NCBI GenBank assembly: GCA_035399845.1
Contig: DAOPJV010000001.1
Coordinates: 1-64,000, forward strand
Direction of reading: 5' to 3'
Length of the DNA: 64,000 nucleotides
Origin: ECT2AJA-110-A sp035399845
GTDB taxonomy: Bacteria; Planctomycetota; Phycisphaerae; UBA1845; UTPLA1
Positions 17,950-26,297 of the stretch are shown here, piece by piece. Within the stretch, counting starts at the first letter, position 1. Every line of letters starts with the position of its first letter. The position numbers and the translations under genes were made by a program. The notes under the pieces are model-generated. The model had not been told where the DNA came from and did not search any database. It saw nothing but the letters and a program-made list of their open reading frames with translations.

Positions 17950-19149
17950 ATGTTCAGAACGAATACGAATCACTCGGGAAATACGCGAATGCAACGGCTT
18001 GCGTGTGTCATGGCGCTTGGCGTCGCGACGCTCGCGGGTCGATCGGCGGCCCATGGCGCGGCAATGGTCTTCGAGGCCGAGCCGACAAACGACTCCATCT
18101 TCACTGCGACAGAACTGGCGCTGGGTGAAATGGCGCGGGGCAACATTGACCCGATGACGGATGTCGACTTCTGGTATCTGCCGGGCAACCTGGCGGGCGA
18201 TCTCGTGTTTGCGTATGTCGACACGACCAGTTCATCGCAGGGCATGGATTCGATGTTGTTCGCCTTCGACAACTCGATCGTGCTGATCGAGTCGGATGAC
18301 GCCGACGGGCCCGGCGCCGCGTCGGCGATTGCGGGCGCCGTCGTTCCGCTGAACGGCGATGTCTTCCTGGGCGTGAGCGAAGACGGCGCCAACGCCGAGA
18401 TCACGCCGTACACGATCCACGTCTCGATCGTCGATCCGGCGGACGCGCATCCGGAAGCGGAGCCGAATGACGCCGCCGCCATGGCGCAGGTGTACGCCGG
18501 ACCGATGATGACCGGGAGCGTGTCGGGCGCCGACTTCGACGTCTTCTCCTTTCCGGCGACGCTCGGAGAGTCGATTGTCGTGATTGTGGATGATGATCCC
18601 GATGACGACGCTTCGCTGACAGATACGCACATCGACCTGATCGATACCGACGGGATGACGATTCTCGCCGCCGGCGACAATGGCGCCGCCAATAACGCCA
18701 ACGCGCTGGGAGCGCTGTCCGCGCCTTCGACGGGTACGTTTTTCGTGCGCATCAGCAACGGTGGCGGCGCGCCGGATACGGAATATCGCATCGTGATCCT
18801 CGTCGAAGGTGAGTCGCCGAGCTGCCCGGACATGGACGGCGACGGTGTCTGCAACAGCGTCGATAACTGCCCGTCCGTGGCCAATCCGCTCCAGGCGGAC
18901 GCCGACTTCGACGGGATTGGCGACGCCTGTGAGGGCGGCATCGGACCCGACCAGGATGGTGATGGCATTCCCGACGCGATCGACAACTGTGTCGTGGAGT
19001 TCAACCCGGCGCAGGATGACTACGACGGCGACGGTGTGGGCGACGTGTGCGATTCCTTCTGCGGACTCGGCGTTCTGCCGCTGGGACCGCTGATGGCTGT
19101 CGGTCTCGTCGCGACGAAACGCTGTCGTCGACGGCGTTCGTCGAAGTAG
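17950..19149 (+). CDS. Surface protein: PPC-like domains, thrombospondin type 3 repeats, Cys-Gly sorting tail
   Basis: 399 residues. After a signal peptide (residues about 14-36, ending near SAAHG) come two related beta domains of about 110 residues, each opening with an AEPN(D/S) motif (EAEPTNDS and EAEPNDAA), as in bacterial pre-peptidase C-terminal domains. Then follow calcium-binding type 3 repeats (DMDGDGVCNSVDNCP, DADFDGIGDACEG, DQDGDGIPDAIDNC, DYDGDGVGDVCD). The protein ends with FCGLGVLPLGPLM, a short hydrophobic stretch and KRCRRRRSSK, a Cys-Gly/hydrophobic/basic tail like MYXO-CTERM rather than PEP-CTERM. The start at 17950 follows GGGAGA; the frame is open from 17821. Probably anchored on the cell surface. 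Confidence 0.85.
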   Translation: MFRTNTNHSGNTRMQRLACVMALGVATLAGRSAAHGAAMVFEAEPTNDSIFTATELALGEMARGNIDPMTDVDFWYLPGNLAGDLVFAYVDTTSSSQGMDSMLFAFDNSIVLIESDDADGPGAASAIAGAVVPLNGDVFLGVSEDGANAEITPYTIHVSIVDPADAHPEAEPNDAAAMAQVYAGPMMTGSVSGADFDVFSFPATLGESIVVIVDDDPDDDASLTDTHIDLIDTDGMTILAAGDNGAANNANALGALSAPSTGTFFVRISNGGGAPDTEYRIVILVEGESPSCPDMDGDGVCNSVDNCPSVANPLQADADFDGIGDACEGGIGPDQDGDGIPDAIDNCVVEFNPAQDDYDGDGVGDVCDSFCGLGVLPLGPLMAVGLVATKRCRRRRSSK

Positions 19150-19186
19150 GAATCCGTGGCGGCTCACGCCGCGCATGGAAGGTTGT

Positions 19187-19226
19187 GACGGCGGGGCGGT
19201 CCGAATAATCGGATTGCCCCGCCGTC
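19187..19226 (+). terminator. Nested hairpin terminator
   Basis: An 11-bp outer stem (GACGGCGGGGC, 19187-19197, with 19216-19226) encloses a second 5-bp stem TCCGA/TCGGA. It lies 37 bases after the stop at 19149. No T tract is seen. Confidence 0.75.
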
Positions 19227-19400
19227 GCGCATGTGTGGCCGATATCCGAGCGTGGCGATGAGTTATCGCGCCAGGGGGGCCGGCGCAGCGTCAGGGAAGG
19301 CGGGGGCCCGGGATTGCCGAAAGCCGCCGGCGAAATCCGCCGACATGGCCTAACGAGAGCGCGCCGTGGCGCGCCCGATCGCAGGCCTGTTGGATGGGGA

Positions 19401-20735
19401 ATGATGGACTCGGCGCCGCAACGCGACGGATATCGTACGTTTATCGCATCCAGTTTGTTGCTGATGTTCAGCTACGGCGTTGCGGTCGGGATGTTCCACA
19501 TTTTTCCATACGCCTTCATCAGGTCAGCGCTACAGGGCCTCGGCCAGCTCAACGGTGGGAACTTCATCGTCTATTACCATCCCGTTCGAAACCCGAACTG
19601 GAAGCCGATCTTCAACACAGCCGACGCCTGTGACGGGCTGAATCTCGTCACGCGGATTGGCGACGATGACCGTCTCGTCGCCGAGGTCCTCGATATGGAG
19701 GGTCGGCCGCTGCAGACGTGGAACGTCGACTGGTTCGAGCGCTGGCCGGACGCGGAGTACTTACCCTCAGAAGTGAAGCCGCGATCGAGACCCGGGTGCC
19801 AGATTCATGGCGCCGTGGTGGCGCCCAATGGCGATCTGGTGTTCAACTACGACTACCTCGGTCTGATGCGGCTCGGGAGAGACGGCGCCACGAAATGGCG
19901 TCTGCCCTATCAGACGCATCACTCCGTCCACCTGAGCGATGATGGCCGTCTCTGGGTCTGTGGCCAGGAGCGGATGTTCGAGGATGAAAAGGCGCATCCC
20001 TGGCGAACGGCGCCGTACGACGCATCGACGATTCTCGAGATTTCTCCGAACGGCGAAATCCTGACCAAATGGTCCGTCGAGGGCCTGCTGCGAAAGAATG
20101 GCTACGCCGGGCTGCTTGGCCTCAGCCATGGGTTCACCAACGGCTACGCCAGACAGGACATCCTGCACCTGAATGATGTGGAGACCTTTCCGGCGTCCAT
20201 GGCCGAGGGTTTCTTCAAGAAGGGCGACATCCTCGTTTCACTGCGGAACATCAGCACGATCTTCGTGTTCGAACGTGACACAGGGAAGATCAAGTATCTC
20301 ACGACGGGCCAGATGGTCTGGCAGCACGATCCCGACTTCATCGATGGAAACCGCATCGCCGTCTTCGACAACAAGGGCGGCGGTGTGCTGGCGGGAGACG
20401 CGCCGGCCAGTCGATTGCTGGTATTCACGCCCGGCGAAAGTGAACCTGAGATCCGATTCACGGGCGCGCCCGAGCATCCCTTCTACACGAAGATCATGGG
20501 CAAGCAGCAATGGCTGCCGAACGGGAATGTCCTCGTGACGGAGACCGATGGCGGTCGAGGTTTCGAAATCGACGGCGCCGGCCGGATCGTCTGGCAGTAC
20601 GTCAATTTCGTGAAGCCTCACGTCGTCGGCATTGTTCAGGAAGTCACGCGACTGCCGGCGGATATGAAGCGATTGTTCGAGAGACCGACCGGTGTGGCGC
20701 GGGGCGCTTCGCCGATCGGGTTGGACAAAGGGTGA
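19401..20735 (+). CDS. Membrane-anchored arylsulfotransferase-like (ASST) propeller protein
   Basis: 444 residues. One membrane helix near 14-31 (SSLLLMFSYGVAVGMF) would place the rest outside the cytoplasm. The body matches the ASST family, six-bladed propellers that transfer sulfate between phenolic compounds by a histidine nucleophile: IHGAVVAPNGDLVF, THHSVH (His173, 174, 177), VSLRNISTIFVF, WQHDPDF (His309) and QWLPNGNVLVTET. Family members use conserved histidines such as these, but I cannot assign the nucleophile by eye. ATG 19401 or the adjacent 19404 follows GGATGGGGA. The next gene starts 7 bases after the stop, and a sulfotransferase follows, so the three form an operon. Activity is inferred from family only. 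Confidence 0.82.
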   Translation: MMDSAPQRDGYRTFIASSLLLMFSYGVAVGMFHIFPYAFIRSALQGLGQLNGGNFIVYYHPVRNPNWKPIFNTADACDGLNLVTRIGDDDRLVAEVLDMEGRPLQTWNVDWFERWPDAEYLPSEVKPRSRPGCQIHGAVVAPNGDLVFNYDYLGLMRLGRDGATKWRLPYQTHHSVHLSDDGRLWVCGQERMFEDEKAHPWRTAPYDASTILEISPNGEILTKWSVEGLLRKNGYAGLLGLSHGFTNGYARQDILHLNDVETFPASMAEGFFKKGDILVSLRNISTIFVFERDTGKIKYLTTGQMVWQHDPDFIDGNRIAVFDNKGGGVLAGDAPASRLLVFTPGESEPEIRFTGAPEHPFYTKIMGKQQWLPNGNVLVTETDGGRGFEIDGAGRIVWQYVNFVKPHVVGIVQEVTRLPADMKRLFERPTGVARGASPIGLDKG

Positions 20736-20742
20736 CGACATC

Positions 20743-20970
20743 ATGATCGATCACGACGTTATTTCGAGTTGCATGTGGGCGATGGGGGCGCCGCTGGAAC
20801 AACTGGCCTACGTGGGGCCGGGGGGTGGTCTGGCCGCGATCGGCGCCTTGCTCGCCGTCGTTGCGGGGCTCTTCGCCGCCGTGTTCGGCTTCCTCTGGTA
20901 TCCGATCAAGCGGATGCTGCGTCGCAGGGACAAGTCATCGGCGCCGCGCCATGAAGGAAACATCACGTGA
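20743..20970 (+). CDS. Small single-pass membrane protein with YVGPGGG motif
   Basis: 75 residues: a short N-terminal segment, the motif AYVGPGGGLAAIG, one hydrophobic helix (about 32-53) and a basic tail (KRMLRRRDK), which predicts the tail inside. Short proteins with a YxGPGxG motif just before a helix are often found beside sulfotransferase or alkaline-phosphatase-superfamily genes; their role is unknown to me. Its TGA overlaps the GTG start of the next gene (GTGA), so it is translationally coupled to the sulfotransferase. A small subunit that holds the two enzymes together is a possible role. Confidence 0.8.
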   Translation: MIDHDVISSCMWAMGAPLEQLAYVGPGGGLAAIGALLAVVAGLFAAVFGFLWYPIKRMLRRRDKSSAPRHEGNIT

Positions 20971-22451
20971 TACCGCTTCTCGGCGCTGCTTTCCTCGTTG
21001 CGGGCTTCGTCGCCGTCTTTCGCGCGCTCGGGCTCGCGGAGACGGGACGCCAGTCCGTCGCCGAGGCGCGCCAGAGCGTCAGCGTCGTTCGCAATCCGGC
21101 GCTTAGCGACGACGAGAAGGAGAAGGCGCTGCAGCAGTCGGCGAAGAAGCTCTTTCGCAGCTTTTTCACGCTGGCGCTGGGTGGCGGGGTGGCCCTGTTC
21201 GCGCCGTTGCTTGTGGTGTGGATTGCCGATGCGTTCGGCTGGATCTCACTGGACGCCGTGCTCGACGTCTCATTCTCGCCGGTCTTTCTCGCCGTCAGTG
21301 GCCTCGCCGCGTGCGTCGCGATGTTCTGGAGACCCTGGCGGCGCGGAACGGAGGCGACGGAAGGCTACACGCGTCTCGATCGCCTGCTGCATCGACTCGC
21401 CTTTCACACGACGACGGCGCAGCTCGGTGTCGCCGATGTCGAGGACCGTCTCTTTGCGAAGACGCTGGCGGAATGCTCGATCGCCCGGCCTGTTTTTGTG
21501 ACGGCGCTGCCCCGCGCGGGGACGACGCTTCTGCTCGAGTGTCTCGCCAGGATGCCGGAATTCGCGGCGCACTGCTATCGTGACATGCCGTTTGTGCTCA
21601 CGCCGATGCTGTGGGGGCGATTCTGCGAGTCCTTCCGCAAAGGTGGTGAACTGCGTGAGCGCGCCCACGGCGACGGAATGCGGATAGACTTCGACAGCCC
21701 CGAGGCCCTGGAGGAAGTCGCATGGATGGCGTTCTGGCGAAAGCGGTACGCCGCAAAACGGATTTCTCTGTGGAGCGATGCGGTTGACGAGGAATTCGCC
21801 GACTTCTTCACGAGCCATATGCGGAAGGTCATCGCGCTGCGTCGGCCACTCTGTCCGGGGGGCGTGCGATACGTTTCGAAAAACAACCTGAACATCGCCA
21901 GGCTGGCGCTGCTTCGACAGATGTTCCCTGACGCGACGCTGGTCGTTCCGTTCCGACGGCCCCTGGAACATGCGGCGTCGCTGCTGCATCAGCATCGCAA
22001 TTTTCTGGAGATTCACGCCAAGGATCGATTCGCCGTGGAGTACATGCGCGCGATCGGTCACTTCGACTTCGGCGCCAATCTGAAGCCCGTTGACTTCGGC
22101 GGCTGGCTGGACGCGTGCGATCACGAACCGACAACGCTCGCCTTCTGGCTGAGCTACTGGAACGCCGCGTATCGATCGCTGATGGCCGAACCACATGGCG
22201 CCGTGTTTGTGTCCTACGAGTCACTGTGCGCCGAGCCGATGCGGGAACTGCACGCGCTGGCGAGCATCATTGACTGTCGTGACGCGGGTAAGCTGATGGA
22301 GAACGCCCGAAACATCCGGCCGGTCCGCGCCCGAGAGATCGATCGATCAGGAACACCCTCAGCGCTCATCGATGAGGCGGAGTCACTGCACGAGCAACTG
22401 CTGGATGCGACCCGCGGCAAGGCGGACCAGTCGGTGAGTGTGCTCGTGTAA
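20967..22451 (+). CDS. Membrane-anchored sulfotransferase-family protein
   Basis: 494 residues. The N-terminal 125 residues have three hydrophobic segments (about 3-21, 66-86, 103-121) with a polar stretch between the first two. The C-terminal domain is a P-loop-like sulfotransferase: the 5'-phosphosulfate loop TALPRAGTTLLLE at 179-191 and a later VVPFRRPLEHAASL segment fitting the 3'-phosphate site. Such enzymes move sulfate from PAPS to a hydroxyl group. The start is GTG 20967 with AAGGAAA upstream and a GTGA overlap with the previous gene. With the ASST-like protein outside the membrane, the operon could make a sulfated envelope compound and pass the sulfate on; the substrate is unknown. 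Confidence 0.85.
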   Translation: MIPLLGAAFLVAGFVAVFRALGLAETGRQSVAEARQSVSVVRNPALSDDEKEKALQQSAKKLFRSFFTLALGGGVALFAPLLVVWIADAFGWISLDAVLDVSFSPVFLAVSGLAACVAMFWRPWRRGTEATEGYTRLDRLLHRLAFHTTTAQLGVADVEDRLFAKTLAECSIARPVFVTALPRAGTTLLLECLARMPEFAAHCYRDMPFVLTPMLWGRFCESFRKGGELRERAHGDGMRIDFDSPEALEEVAWMAFWRKRYAAKRISLWSDAVDEEFADFFTSHMRKVIALRRPLCPGGVRYVSKNNLNIARLALLRQMFPDATLVVPFRRPLEHAASLLHQHRNFLEIHAKDRFAVEYMRAIGHFDFGANLKPVDFGGWLDACDHEPTTLAFWLSYWNAAYRSLMAEPHGAVFVSYESLCAEPMRELHALASIIDCRDAGKLMENARNIRPVRAREIDRSGTPSALIDEAESLHEQLLDATRGKADQSVSVLV

Positions 22452-22535
22452 GGTGGGCGCCGCCCGACGAGATCACACTCCTGCGAGAATCCCTTCTGGC
22501 ACGCAAACTCGGCAGGAATCCCTTTCTGCAGGCGC
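22452..22535. repeat. Hairpin module after the sulfotransferase gene
   Basis: Starts with GGTGGGCGCCGCCCG and continues with degenerate forms of the two paired hairpins (GCGAGAATCCCTTCTGGC and GCAGGAATCCCTTTCTGC). The same two-hairpin module follows each of the zinc-ribbon paralogues at 23176 and 24831. It fills the gap between convergent genes. Confidence 0.75.
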
Positions 22536-22538
22536 CTT

Positions 22539-23165
22539 CTACGGGCCGTCCGCCAGCGCCCTGAACGCCGCCTCCGTGGTTTCAAGATCTTCATACGTGA
22601 AGGCGGTTCCGCATTCGGGGCATCGCATAGACTCGATACCGATCAATCGATACGCGCACTGCGGGCAGAGCGAACCATCCTGTTTGACGAACGTCGGGAG
22701 CGTCAGGCGGAGGAGGCGCCAATAGGCCTGCAGGGCGATCGTGGCGACGACGGCGAGCGCGATCAGCAGCAGGATGGCGAAGCCCATGAAGCCAATGAGG
22801 GCCATGCCATCGACTTCGTCGGCCGCCACGATCACGAAGGGGAGTGGAACGTAAAGAGCAACGGCCACGCCGAGTCCGTATCGCCAACCAAACATCAGGA
22901 CACGATCCTCGCGGGCGAAGCGCCGGCAGTCCCGGCGGAGCTTCCAGGTTGGCCAGGCCAGGAACAGCGAGAGCAGCCCGGTCGCCATGACGATGCGGGG
23001 CATGGGGCCCACCAGGTTATTCAGGAACAGCAGGACGATCGCGAAGAGCCCACCGAGCGCCCCCATGCCAAACGCCGCGCCCTGCTCGCGTACGGAGAGT
23101 GGTCCTGCGCAGGATGAGATCACGACGACGCGACGAGAGGATGAATTCGGATCGATCGACGCCAT
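22539..23165 (-). CDS. Membrane protein with C-terminal zinc ribbon, paralogue 1
   Basis: 208 residues: about four membrane helices (near 32-52, 60-75, 95-112, 120-145) followed by a cytosolic zinc ribbon with two CxxC pairs (LCPQCAYRLIG and MRCPECGTAF) and the tail YEDLETTEAAFRALADGP. The next two genes upstream on the same strand have the same plan and nearly the same tail, so this is a tandem gene family. No catalytic motif is visible. The tail conservation (DLETTE) suggests a binding surface. Function unknown; a regulatory or protein-interaction role at the membrane is a guess. Confidence 0.82.
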   Translation of the reverse strand: MASIDPNSSSRRVVVISSCAGPLSVREQGAAFGMGALGGLFAIVLLFLNNLVGPMPRIVMATGLLSLFLAWPTWKLRRDCRRFAREDRVLMFGWRYGLGVAVALYVPLPFVIVAADEVDGMALIGFMGFAILLLIALAVVATIALQAYWRLLRLTLPTFVKQDGSLCPQCAYRLIGIESMRCPECGTAFTYEDLETTEAAFRALADGP

Positions 23166-23175
23166 TGGCCCTCAC

Positions 23176-23233
23176 GCTCGTGCGAGAATCCCTTTTCGCA
23201 CGCCTGTGCCGCGGGATTCCTTCCTGCGGGCGC
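23176..23233. repeat. Paired hairpin module between zinc-ribbon paralogues
   Basis: GTGCGAGAATCCCTTTTCGCAC and GCGGGATTCCTTCCTGCGGG, degenerate forms of the hairpin pair seen at 24831-24894. It occupies almost the entire spacer between paralogues 1 and 2. Confidence 0.78.
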
Positions 23234-23235
23234 TC

Positions 23236-23841
23236 CTATGGGTTGTCCGCCAGCGCGATGAACGCTTCTTCTGTAGTTTCGAGATCCTCATAACTGAAGG
23301 CGCTTCCGCATTCGGGGCAGCGCATGGATTCGACGCCGATGAGGCAATAGGCGCACTTCGGACAGAGTGTGCCATTCTGAGCGACAAAGTCCGGAAGCGT
23401 GAGGCGGACCACTCGCCACGCGATCGCAAAGACAGGGACGGGGGAGAGGATGAGCAGGGAGAACCAGCCGCCGTCCGCGAGAAACCTCGTTCGCGCGCTC
23501 CCGATACTTTCACCCAATCCCAATCCCAGTTGAAGCCCGGCGATCAGGGCGAAGAGACCGAACCCATACCCGAGCCCGAGCCATGCGGCGCGGGGCCACG
23601 TGACGATGCGACGATAGTTGGCGCGCATGCGCCAGACAGGGAGGGCGACGAGCGCGACGGCGCAGCCCGCGATTTGGTAGAGCGTCCGCGGCAATCCACA
23701 GATGGTGAGCAGCGACCCCAATATGACGAGCATGAGCAGCCCCTGACCAAATGCGGTCAGGAAGAGTGTCCCGAGCGACGGCATTTCACTTCGGGGGATG
23801 ACGAATATCCGCGGCGAGCCTGGGACGTCGGACGGGTTCAT
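23236..23841 (-). CDS. Membrane protein with C-terminal zinc ribbon, paralogue 2
   Basis: 201 residues from ATG 23841 (an upstream in-frame Met at 23892 adds 17 residues without membrane character). About four membrane helices, then a four-cysteine ribbon (LCPKCAYCLIG, MRCPECGSAF) and the tail YEDLETTEEAFIALADNP. The C-terminal 60 residues are almost the same as in paralogue 1, whereas the membrane part has diverged, so selection seems strongest on ribbon and tail. Function unknown. Confidence 0.82.
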   Translation of the reverse strand: MNPSDVPGSPRIFVIPRSEMPSLGTLFLTAFGQGLLMLVILGSLLTICGLPRTLYQIAGCAVALVALPVWRMRANYRRIVTWPRAAWLGLGYGFGLFALIAGLQLGLGLGESIGSARTRFLADGGWFSLLILSPVPVFAIAWRVVRLTLPDFVAQNGTLCPKCAYCLIGVESMRCPECGSAFSYEDLETTEEAFIALADNP

Positions 23842-24042
23842 GGGGATTCTCGCGGCGCTGTCATGTCGACAATGCAAACGTGAAACGCCCAAACTGCGGG
23901 TTTTTCACGCTCATGGCCCACTCCCTTGCGGTCGCGGTTCGGTCCGGCGATTGCGTCGTCCTGCGAGGCGATAGCCGCGCGCAAGGCAGTCCAAAGCGCC
24001 TGATGGACCCGTTGATATTGGAACACACGCAGAGTTCGGCAT

Positions 24043-24654
24043 CTATTCCGAGGTTGCCCGCTCCGTTCGCGACTGAAATTCGTATTCCGTGGTTTCAAGG
24101 TCGGCGAAACTGAATGCGGCGCCACATTCCGGGCAGCGCATGGATTGTACACCGACGAGACAGTATGCGCATGTCGGACAGAGGGTCCCGTTCTGACGCA
24201 CCAAATCCGGCATCCATCGCTGGAGCAGGTTCCATCCGATCGCAAAGAGAATGGCGATGATCGAGTCTGCGAGGAGATTGGCGCCAAGCCTCAGCCAGTT
24301 CGTCGTGTCGAGTGGTTTGAGCACGAGCATGACCAATGCGATCGCAAGCAGAACACCGAAGAGGCCGAGACTGTAGCCAAGACCCAACCAGGCTGCGCGT
24401 CGTGTGGTCAGGATCGCGACATAGTATCGTCGCATCATCCAGATCGGCCAGCAAAGCGTGACGGCGACTGACAAACCGGTCGCAAGCGCAGCGAGAACGG
24501 CGGACGTGAGTGAGACCATGCTGGTCAGGAGACCGGTGACGGCAAACAGACCCACGGCGACGTTCAACAGGAACAGGCGGCCGATCTTCGGTTGGCCAAA
24601 GCGCGGATAGACGTGTGTGCCGCTCGTCCTGGATTTGTCTGACGGGCGCTTCAT
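24043..24654 (-). CDS. Membrane protein with C-terminal zinc ribbon, paralogue 3
   Basis: 203 residues with four to five membrane helices (near 27-45, 50-72, 90-110, 125-145), the ribbon LCPTCAYCLVG and MRCPECGAAF, and FADLETTEYEF, after which the tail diverges (QSRTERATSE). RAAWLGLGYSLGLF matches RAAWLGLGYGFGLF of paralogue 2, so these two are the closer pair. The 201-base spacer to paralogue 2 has no hairpin module that I can recognise, unlike the other spacers. Confidence 0.82.
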   Translation of the reverse strand: MKRPSDKSRTSGTHVYPRFGQPKIGRLFLLNVAVGLFAVTGLLTSMVSLTSAVLAALATGLSVAVTLCWPIWMMRRYYVAILTTRRAAWLGLGYSLGLFGVLLAIALVMLVLKPLDTTNWLRLGANLLADSIIAILFAIGWNLLQRWMPDLVRQNGTLCPTCAYCLVGVQSMRCPECGAAFSFADLETTEYEFQSRTERATSE

Positions 24655-24830
24655 CGGTGCACGTAGCGTGGCATGCCAGCAAGGTCGACGCCATCCGGTT
24701 TGACGCGAGGTCCTGCAAAGTGGGCGCTTCCCGCTTGCCCTCGTCGTCGGTCGGTTCTCCAGTTATCTCAAGATCAACTGGACCGTCGAGCGCTGTCGTC
24801 GGCCTTGCGGGAGGGGCCCACCTTACGGGG

Positions 24831-24894
24831 CCACGCTCGTGCGAGAATCCCCTCTCGCACGCAATCTCCGCAGGAATCCCTTCCTGCAGGCGCA
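24831..24894. repeat. Paired hairpin module upstream of zinc-ribbon paralogue 3
   Basis: Two near-perfect hairpins: GTGCGAGA-ATCCCC-TCTCGCAC and GCAGGAA-TCCC-TTCCTGC. The wider spacer 24655-24912 also has a GGCCCACC segment near 24815. No gene seen. Confidence 0.85.
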
Positions 24895-24912
24895 TTTTTT
24901 TGCGAGTGGCGC

Positions 24913-26100
24913 CTAGAAGGCGTGCTTGCCGCAGAGCTGGCTGCCGACGATCAGCTCGTGGATTGTCTCTGTGCCTTCGTAGGTGATCACACTCTCGAGG
25001 TTCATCGCGTGGCGGATCGGGCAGAACTCGACGCTGATACCGCCGGCGCCAAGGATGTCGCGGGCGTCGCGGGCGATATCGATCGCCATGCGGACGTTAT
25101 TCCACTTGGCCATCGACACCTGCGAGTGATGCATCGTCCCCTCGTCCTTCATGCGACCGAGCTGGAGTGAGAGCAGCTGCGCCATCGTGATGCGGCGGGA
25201 CATGTCGGCCAGGCGCCGCTGAATCGTCTGCGTGTGCGAGATGGGCCGGCCGAACAGGTTGCGAACCTTGGCGTATTCCAGCGCCTCCCTGAAACAGGCG
25301 ATGGCGGCGCCGATCGCGCCCCAGGTAATGCCGTAGCGCGCCTGTGTCAGGCAGCCCAGGGGGCCCTTGAGCCCCTTCACATTCGGCAGCATGTTCGACT
25401 CGGGCACGCGTACGTCGTCGAAGAACAGTTCGCTCGTGATCGACGCCCGCAGCGAGTACTTCTTGAGGATGTCGCGCGTCGTGAAGCCCTCCATGTCCTT
25501 CTCAACGATGAATCCGCGAACGCCGTCGTCCGTCATCGCCCAGACGATCGCGATGTCGGCGATGGAGCCGTTCGTGATCCACATCTTGGCGCCGTTAATG
25601 ACCCAGTCGCCGCCCTTTTTCACGGCGTTCGTCTTCATCGTGCCGGGATCGCTGCCGCCGTCCGGCTCCGTCAGGCCGAAGCAGCCGATGATCTCGCCGC
25701 GCGACATGCCCGGCAGGTACTTCTGCCGCTGCTCCTCGCTGCCGTAGTCGAAGATCGGATGCATGCAGAGCGAGCCCTGCACGGAGACGAAACTGCGGAT
25801 GCCGCTGTCGCCGCGCTCGAGTTCCTGGCAGACGAGACCGTAGCAGACATTGTTCAGGCCGGCGCAGTCATAGCCGTCGATGTTGCAGCCGAGCAGGCCC
25901 AGCGCCGCGATCTCGGGAACGAGTTCCTTCGGGAAGCGATGATGATCGAAGGCGTCGGCGATGACGGGGATGACTTTCTCGTCGACGAATCGCGCGACGG
26001 CGTCCTGGATCTGTCGCTCGTCTTCCGTCAGCATCGAGCGAACGTTGTAGAAATCGAGGGCGTCGGGTTCGGCGGCGGTCACAGAGGCGTGAGCGGACAT
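24913..26100 (-). CDS. Acyl-CoA dehydrogenase, glutaryl-CoA dehydrogenase-like
   Basis: 395 residues, typical for the flavin-dependent acyl-CoA dehydrogenases. It has the signatures CFGLTEPDGGSDPG and GAKMWITNG, the FAD/helical core with QARYGITWGAIGAA, and the catalytic glutamate in ITYEGTETIHE near residue 370. The GPLGCLTQARYGI and ARDARDILGAGGIS segments resemble glutaryl-CoA dehydrogenases, which oxidise and decarboxylate glutaryl-CoA to crotonyl-CoA in lysine and tryptophan breakdown. The start at 26100 begins the family-like N-terminus; the frame runs on to 26256. The substrate assignment is less sure than the family. It is divergent from the M48-like gene. Confidence 0.85.
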   Translation of the reverse strand: MSAHASVTAAEPDALDFYNVRSMLTEDERQIQDAVARFVDEKVIPVIADAFDHHRFPKELVPEIAALGLLGCNIDGYDCAGLNNVCYGLVCQELERGDSGIRSFVSVQGSLCMHPIFDYGSEEQRQKYLPGMSRGEIIGCFGLTEPDGGSDPGTMKTNAVKKGGDWVINGAKMWITNGSIADIAIVWAMTDDGVRGFIVEKDMEGFTTRDILKKYSLRASITSELFFDDVRVPESNMLPNVKGLKGPLGCLTQARYGITWGAIGAAIACFREALEYAKVRNLFGRPISHTQTIQRRLADMSRRITMAQLLSLQLGRMKDEGTMHHSQVSMAKWNNVRMAIDIARDARDILGAGGISVEFCPIRHAMNLESVITYEGTETIHELIVGSQLCGKHAF

Positions 26101-26297
26101 GGTTCGGCGGTCTCCTGGGTCTGGTCCTGCAATTACTGGTGCGATACGCGTGTTATTGCAGAGCGTAATATACTCGAATTCGCAGATCGGATCACGGGCG
26201 GTCGGAGGGCTTCCGCGGCGTACACCAGACGACGCGCCGGCCGCTCCAGCCCCCATTTCGATGAGGGCTGGCGGTGAGGAAACCCGCGAAGGTCATC

